In this document: piece after piece, positions 48,401 through 57,400 of the stretch | How positions within the stretch are numbered: position 1 is the stretch's first letter | How the letters are laid out: the number at the start of each line of letters is the position of its first letter | Assembly (NCBI GenBank): GCA_963576735.1 | Contig: OY755170.1 | Coordinates: 27,202,875-27,266,874 of the forward strand | Source of the DNA: Bedellia somnulentella | Taxonomy: Eukaryota; Arthropoda; Insecta; Lepidoptera; Bedelliidae | DNA: 64,000 bases | Reading direction: 5' to 3' | Notes under the pieces: generated by a model | The model's database searches: none | Told to the model about the DNA's origin: nothing | What the model saw: the letters and a program-made list of their open reading frames with translations, nothing else | Made by a program: the position numbers and the translations under genes

Positions 48401-51400
48401 AAATCCATTCAGTAGTTTTTACGTGAAAGAGTAACAAAGATCCATACATCCATACTTACAAACTTTCGCATTTATAATATTAATAGGATGTCCCAACCCT
48501 AGCTTATGTGTCACATCCGTGGAGAGGTTTTTAGCGAATCATTACAGAAATGTTACCTCCATGGTTAATTAGCCATCGTCGCGAAGACTATTTTCACTTT
48601 TATGGAAATGAAACTGAAATCAGCTCGGCTCATATTTGGAAAAGTTCATATTAAACAGTAGCTTTCATTTAAGACTAATTATAGTTAAATCGAACATCTT
48701 TTTTATTTTATTTTTTAATGTGGCTTCATTCTAAAAAACGTCTATATAGTTTATTTTTGTTTTCTTACTTTATGTAATTTACCTTTATTTTTTTATGTCG
48801 ATTGTTAAGTGTGTTTATTGCTAAATCTATGTGAGTTTAACGATGTCTCAATTTATTTTTGTAGCAATAAATAAATATATATATTTTTTTGTAATTTCCT
48901 CTATGAAGATACCTTTTGAATTCCTAGGCCCAAAACCCGGACGAGTTGTCCATCATCGAGAACGAGCAGCTGGAGGTAGTGGGCGAGGGCGACGGGGACG
49001 GCTGGCTGCGCGCGCGCAACTACCGCGGGGAGGAGGGCTACGTGCCCCATAACTACTTGGATGTCGATAGGGAACAGGTAACTAATATGGCGATCGATAG
49101 TCTCTGCCTCCCCAATGGGAATAATGGGCGTGAGTCTAACTAAGTAGGTAAGTAACAAATATGGTGGCTACTTTGACCGACCTAGTAGTCATCGAAGTAT
49201 ACTTTGATAAATATTTACTTTAAAATATTTAGGTCTGAATTCACTAGCTATTTGTTTACCCTGGATTGTTTTTAAAAAATGAATATAATACGACTTTCCT
49301 CACCGCAAGTCTTTAATATCCAATAGCATTTTATCACCTAACTCAGAAAAAAAACCTTTTACTAAAGCTTCTATCCAATTTCCATATTTCCCAATGAATT
49401 TATGATGAGCGATTATTGGATCAAACCTGTTTTATTTTAAACCAATTACCGTATTATTTTGCAATTTTAGTATTTTAATCATCAAACCATTCCCTTACCT
49501 CACCTAATCCACCTTATTATTCACGCGACAGTTATCAATGCAGGCATCCTCATCCACCCCTGGGCTGGTCGCCCAGATCTCCTTCTCGTCAGTTGACTAC
49601 ACCGTGGAGGGTGAAGATGCAGATATTATTCAGTCGCCTGACCAGATTTCGGTGATCTCTGCCCCTGTGGCTAAACAGGAAGAGCGTGAAGATGAAATTC
49701 ACCCTGAACTGGCTGAGAAGAAAGAGGAGTTGCCAACCCTGGGCTATTGCTTCGCTATGTACGATTATGACGCTGAAGGCAGCGATGAGCTCAATCTTGA
49801 AGAGGGGCAGGTTGGTACCAATTTATGTTATAATAATAAAATCTTTATTTTCAACAAACAATATAATTAGGTACACTGGTTTAAGCCTATTACCCAACTT
49901 TTATTTATTTTATTTGCCACATCGGTTGCTTTTAATATGCCATAGGAAAAGCAACCAACAATATGAAGATAACATGTTTTTAATCCAGCAAATCTTTCCA
50001 TTCATGGGTTGTCTGGAAGAGATCGCTCTTAGTGATAAGACCGCCAGTTGTACTTTGGCTTTTGTACCGATCTTTTTTTATTGTTGTTTTTTTGTGATGT
50101 GCAATAAAGAGTTTTTTTATTTTATTTATTATTTATTTATAAAGTGTAATATTTTATTCAATCCACGATACCTCAATTCAATAGGTTTTAGAATTACGAT
50201 ATAAAACATTTATGGTATAAGTTAGGATGTTGTTAATTTAAGATTGGTGAGCTTTATGCTCGCGGTGTTAAATGAGCCAATGAAACAGAATCTCTGCCCA
50301 ACGGTATAAGAAATGAAAGCGATTTTATTTAAATCTTTTTATCGAGATAGTATTTAAATTATACTAACACGCATTATGCAAGCATTTTGGACTACGGCCA
50401 AGTTACCACATGCAGGGTAGGCGCGATCCCCTCGATGAGAACATAATATATGCGGTGTTGATGATTACAAGGCCCAAATAATTAAAGACCTAAAAATTTA
50501 TATCTGAGTCAAAACGAATAAACAAAATATGCAAGCCATTATTATTATTTGTCACTATCCCTTTCTACCCACGGGTGTCGTAAGAGGCGACTAAAGGTGT
50601 GGAGCTTCCTTAAGTGGTTTTTAAGCGATGCGGTTGAAGATCCATCACCAACTTCCCTATGTTTCTACAATCTGGTCCCCTATCAACTTCCAAATGTTGC
50701 TGAGGAGTTTCTAGCTCTAAAGCTCTGGCTAACCCTTTTTGGGATTATGGCCGTGAGTATACATATACTCACGGCCATAATCCCAAAAATGTATGTATTT
50801 TTGTGTACGCTCGTATGCTGCCTATGTTGAGTACATTTGCTTCGTCGCAGTGAGGGTAGGCCTCCTATAAGGTGGACGGACTACTTGGTGAAAATTGCGG
50901 GAAGCTGGTGGATGGCAGGACCAGTCGTTCTGGAACTGTTTCCTGATACTGACTGATCATATGTGTGACTATTTAAATATGGCTGTTAATAGTGAGGGAA
51001 AACATTTTGAGGCCGGCCCTCCGTCACGTGAATGTTCTGTGTGCACCAAGTATAACGTGGTTACTCTGAACACCAGGCGACTAAAACACCCTTTCGGGGA
51101 TACACTGGATGATCATTGAGTATGTGATGTGATGTTTATTTTTCTCTGTTACATATGCGTAAGTAATAAGTGCATTTAACTTTTTGTATTGTGGAAAACA
51201 CACGTGAGTTAGAGCTGGTGTATTCGGCAAGGTTATGTTAAAATTAGTTACAAACATCAAAATATTAGGCACTATATTATTATTATAATTATAAACAATT
51301 CAAATTAGTTTTTTTGCAACAACTTGATCAATAAAATCACTGTAACCACTACCCCAAAAGTTTTACCATCCTTGGTAGGGTCAAGAAAGGTTCTGAATGG

Positions 51401-54400
51401 ATGATCTACCTTAAATTTATTGGTAACACTGTATTTCTCACCCAAAGGTGGTCTGGGAGAATTTGTTTTAAGTGTTAATCTCGCAAATAGTTCTTTTATA
51501 GAAGAAAAGTACTCAAATATAACATATTTGTGACATGACTTGTTTAATTCTGTAGTTTAAAATTTGCTGCTGTGTAGTGCCGGCTTAGAATAGCACTACC
51601 CCATTTCTTCCGGTGGGTGTACGTAAGAGGCGACTAACGGTATTGGGGCTTTTAAGGGATTTTTGGGCGAAGCGGTTGGAGACCCATCACCAAAGACCTT
51701 TAATTCACCATCCTTTCCCCACGCAATTTTCAAAAGTGGCTGAGGAATTTCTAATTCCCTAGCTCTGGCTACCCTTTCATGAGATTTATAGCCGTGAGCC
51801 ATATGTATGTATGTTTAAAATTTGCTTTGCATCTCATCTGTTCAGTTATAAACTTTTTTATTAACGTGTTTTCAGATTGTGCGTATTTTGTCCCGCGAGG
51901 CCCACGGAGTGGACGACGGCTGGTGGCGCGGGGAGTCCAACGGGATGATCGGGAACTTCCCGTCTCTTATCATCGAGGAGTGCGATGAGGTTTGTCTACT
52001 TCCTATTACATACATATTTATCTACATCTATAGTAATTTTGTACATAAGAAATCTTTTCTGTGGGTTTATTTGATAGTTACGAACAGGCTCTGAAACTGT
52101 TGAATGGAATGCATAACTTAGTTCACAAATGGAAAGCTAAAACACTCAGAAAAAACAAAGGTTGTAGATCACGCTTAATATCATTAATGGTGAGCAACGA
52201 TATAAACACGAAACGAATAAAACTGAGGATGTTTACTAGTTAAGTAATATACTCTCCGGTTAGAAGGGCTCAAAAGAGTAATGTATGTATGTCAGGGGAA
52301 ACATTAGGTTCAAAAAGGAGAAGCTATTGTCTTGCTGCCCTAACGTAAACTAGCAAGTGGAACACCATAGTATATATTTGCTGTGTAGTGTCGGCTTAGA
52401 ATAGCACTACCCCTTTTCTTCCGGTGGGTGTACGTAAGAGGCGACTAACGGTATTGGGGCTTTTTAAGGGATTTTTGGGCGATGCGGTTGGAGACCCATC
52501 ACCAACAACCTTTATTTTACCATCTTTCCCCCACGCAACTTCCAAAAGTGGCTGAGGAATTTCTAATTCGTTAGCTCTGGCTACCCCTTCTAGGGATTTA
52601 TAGCCGTGAGTATATGTATGTATGTATGTATGGAACACCATAGTAGGTACCAATAGGACCGTGAGATTCTGGGTATCCCATTTTGCGACAACGGCGGTGT
52701 GTATTAAATAAATGAAAAAGAACATTTATGAAAAGCTTTATGAATATTCATGAAGCTCGAGAGGTTCGCCAAGTTTCAACAAAGTGGCGATCGGTAATTT
52801 GTTTTCCCTAAGGGGAACTAAAGGCGTGAGTATATGTATTTATCTAGTGTTTGTGTACCTTTATCAAACAGTATTTTGCGGCAGCAACACATTCTACATC
52901 AATTTTGAACACCTACGAACGACTGTATGTATATTTGTATGTATTATGGTCGATCACACGATCGACGATTACGACCGATTGTGTCTCGTCACGGTAGTCG
53001 TCTCAAATATATCTTAACCCACACTTGGCCATCGTGGTAGCCTTATCACTATTAAGGGTAAACTAAGTTCTTGACGACAGGGATATGAGTGATTTAGGTA
53101 TGAAATAAGTGTAAATTCTGATTACGTGTGGGGATATTCTAAGTAGTTATCCGGACGACATAGTTTGGCCCTTAGACTACGAATCTGGTGCGACCATCGA
53201 TTGTGTCGCTAGTGGCAAGATAGTCGCTTCCAGATCGTACACATATTACCATAGAACCCTAATCAGGGTTTGAGCGCCTCAGTAGGGGCATTTCAGAGAT
53301 GTGGTGATGTTTCAACATAAAGGTAAGATGTTTTAATTTTTTAGTCAGCTGTTATAAATAACTTAAAAAACTCATCAATGATCTTTGAGTCTCATTAGTT
53401 AAGGGAAAACTAAGGGACTTTTTGGCTTTTATTGTTGCATCTAAGCAAACATTGTTTCTTTCTTAGTATAAGTGAATGTACATTGTGTGGGTAAAGACAC
53501 AAACAAAGCTGGTATTCTGAAAAAGACATTGGACATACGGCGTGAATAGAATGGTTTATTTTATATTATGACTGTGGTGTGTATAGACACATAGATATTG
53601 TAATCTGATAATGACAATAAAATTCACAACACACACCTGGTGTTCTTATAAAGTCATCAGTGTGGTGCTGGGATAGTTCAGGGTAAAGAAAATTATCGTG
53701 AAGAAACAGCAATGACTGTTCTGCCACTGCCCTTACCACGTGAATGCAGTCCAAACTAAGAGTCGGTACCCCGAACACCAGGTGATAAAAATAGAAAATG
53801 ATATTTAGAAATATAAGTAACTTCGCCACGCCTTCGAGAACCTGTGATATATACAATGAGAACTGATTGAGTTTTGTGACGATACTGATGATAAATGAAA
53901 TGAGAAAGTTAAGCGCTCGGGTTTCAATTCGCAGGTCTCGGGTTCGATCCCTGGGAATATTAACTCACATTTTCAATTTGCAGAATTTATTTTGCTAGTT
54001 TATAACAGACCTGCATCTTTTGATTAGGCGAAAACTATGATGGTTTAGCGCTTCAAAGGGCATGTTATAAGCCGCAGCTCGAGGCTATAGCGATAGTAGT
54101 CGTTAGACCTTCAATATGCATTTAACTAGCATGGTAAACAATAGTCAAATCGCCCTATTCAGGATGATGATTCTGAGAAAAAGTTTTGTAATACAGCTAC
54201 TTTTAAACGAGATCCACAGTAACAAGATAGAGGCAGCGGCCTAAAATATATTTCCTTGCAAAATGTATGTCAATCCTTTAATCCTAACTAATAACTTAAA
54301 CAGAATCAAATAAAATAAAAGTAAATATAGAAATCAAAAGCCGGCACAAAATATGTTTGCCAGAACGGCGATCCGGTGGCCAACCAGGGCGAATGGAACC

Positions 54401-57400
54401 CGCCGGGGACCTCCGGCGCCGCCGCCGCCGACGAGGAGTTCGAGTCGCCCCCGCGCTCGCCCCCCGTCGGATACAGCTTTGATGACGACGACGACGATCG
54501 TGAGTCTACCCGTTCGACCTCCCCTTTCCTTGCTTTCGACTTTTGGAAACAACTTTTAGTAAATGCTATAAATATTTGACTAGACGTGATATGATTGAAT
54601 TTATTACTCGTTCTTTTGACTGCAATTGTATAAATAAAGTTCTTTTCAGAAGTCAATATAAACCATGTGGTATATACTTAGGTATATTCTTGTAATTATT
54701 CATTTCATAAAATGTTTCCCACTAAAAATAGTAGAAGTGAAGGTATACTCAGTTAGTTATATACATTATTACAAATTACAAGAGTACACCACTATTACAT
54801 GTTATTGGATTTATGACACATAATTTGTATTGTGCAATGAATTGTCCAAATTAGTGTTGTGTTTGTAGATAGGTTTTGGTTCGCAAGCTTCATGGCTGGG
54901 TTTTCATGTGTGTCTTTTCCCGGCATGAGATTAAGTTCAAGTACTCTCTATGTATATAAAGTACGGGTATGAACACGATTCTGCTAGTGTTGTGAGTTTT
55001 TACACGCTTGCGGTAGACGTTCACCAAAAGCTGCTCCCTCACCGGGAGTATTCGCGTGAAATGTAACGTTACATCAGTGAAGGCGGAGAACCGAGCATTA
55101 CAATGCGCACCTTTAATGATATATATATATATATGATAATAATATAATGATAGATATATATATATATATGAATACACGCGAATGCTCGAAAGTTTGGGAG
55201 GTATTATTGTAATGTAATGCTCAAAGACGAATCTATAATGTTACTTTTACAAATCTTTAAGAAATTTTATTGTTTCTACCGTTACACATTTTAGCTGTAA
55301 TACTATTCATTGCTCTTGCAACGAATATTATGTCTATGTTCCGGTCGGTGAACACAATACACTGTTGATTGATATTGGTGGTGTTTTATATAACAGCAAA
55401 GCTAATAAATTAATTTAGTAGACATTGATTTGTTCGCTTTAAGAACATAATAAAATTAATAAAAAACAGAAAATGATTTTCTGAAAGTATTACATATACT
55501 TTCCAAACTTGTTTTTTATCACACATTTAATTGGCAATTTATTACTACCAATTCAGTACCATCCAGCTGAAGAGAAAATTACTGTATTTTTCTAAATTGA
55601 CTTAGCATTTTTACACTGACTTTACGTTCAATTCTGATTTCTTTCAATTTTCACACCTAGTTTGTGTTAGTTCTATAATAATATTTACAATTCTACAATC
55701 ATGATGCATGATGCACGATGATGTCTGTAATATTTTCACTTCTCATTCATGTACAGTACATTCATGAGAGATTTCTTTGAGTTCTAACATCTAATATTTT
55801 TTCCTCTTGTGAGAAGTCGATAAATGTTTCTCATGCCATTTTATTTCATAACGATCATTCTTCATAAAACATGTTTACTAACAATCGAAACTTATAATCC
55901 TTGGAATTAGTATTCTAGATAATATATATCCTTTATATTAACAAACAAAACGTATATAATTGTATTTGACAAGAAATAGTAAGATCAGGGTTGTTCATAG
56001 ATATAAAACCCACAACTGACTAAGGCGGAGCAGAGTGATTTTCGCCAGCTATTTTTCTTAGAAATAAGAAAACATGATGGTTATCATATTCTTTCAAAAA
56101 AAAGTTTGATAACTGGCTTTTATGAGTTCCGTTGTTAGCAATTAAAGTTTATGATAGATAAAAGTATGAGGAAAATATGTATGAAGAGTATTGTTATGAA
56201 CACAAATTGGTTGTTGAACAATAAATGGGATTTTTTTACGACAGCCCTCAAGGGCCTGTGAAAGTTATTGTACAACTATCGACTAACTACCGAATCTAGA
56301 CAAGGAACGGGAAACAGTGACACAATGCCATCTTGGATATTGAAAATTTATTTGTAAAGTATTTCAGTGATGATAGACGGCACTACAAAATAAAGCTACT
56401 ATAAAGTTAAAAGGTATGCTTATTTTAATATCATATATAAATAAATAAATATTGTGGTAGCAAATATAAAATTTGACAAGAAATGTGCCTGTTCATCTGA
56501 AACATTAAAAATGTTTGTGAATACTAATACTACCAGCATAGCTTAGAATGTTTCATTCACTTCAGGATAACTTGGTTTGAGATTCATGTTTTCAACAATT
56601 TATATTGAATTATATAAATATATTGAAATGTGGCCTAATTCAGTGGTCTGTAAAAAGTTATTCGTGGGAATAACTCAAAAAAACAAAAATTTCTTCAAAA
56701 ATAAATATTTTTTTAAAATAAATATATAACAAAACACCCGGTCATGTCTATAACGGGTATAGGTGTAAAATAACATAGTATATTTAACATATTAAATTCT
56801 CCTTTGCTTAATTGTGAATCGAATATCCTTATTTTTCCTCTAAATCTAAGTGAATTTCCAATAACTTTCTGATATTAACTATCTCGTTATTTCTAAGCCA
56901 GTTAGCACATATATAGTTTCTCAAATTTAGTGTAAACAAAAAAAAAGGTTGCGTCAACAAAAATGTGTCATAAAATGAGTTTGAGATAGTTTGATCAGCT
57001 GTCGGTCATTGGTTCACGTTACTTGTCTGGATTTCTTGATGTTCACTTTGATTTTGTTAGTTAGTCTGCCCTTCTCAAAAGCCTATGATGTAATTATTGA
57101 TTTATAAAATCCATCATAACTGTAATCGATGTTAACAAATTGAAATGTTATGTAAAGTATCGATTATTTCTAGAAATGAAGCCTTAAATGAAGTGATTGT
57201 TAACTTAATTAAATATTGGGGTACTTATAAACTTGAGAATTCACCTCTGGTATTTCCTACACGCTGCTAGTCGAGAGTGACAACAACAACTTTAAGGGGG
57301 CAGCGCCCCCGTCTCTACCCCCGCCACCGCCCCCGGTGGGTCTGGAGGAGGAGTTCGAAGATATTCCGTTTAACTTAGAGTTGAGCTTGAACCAGCAAGA

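Noticed and set aside
49686..50204. 172-residue ORF
   Set aside because: It overlaps exon 12 in another frame and continues into AT-rich intron. It looks like a shadow.
54306..54656. Antisense 116-residue ORF over exon 14
   Set aside because: Low-complexity shadow of the Pro/Ala/Asp-rich exon.
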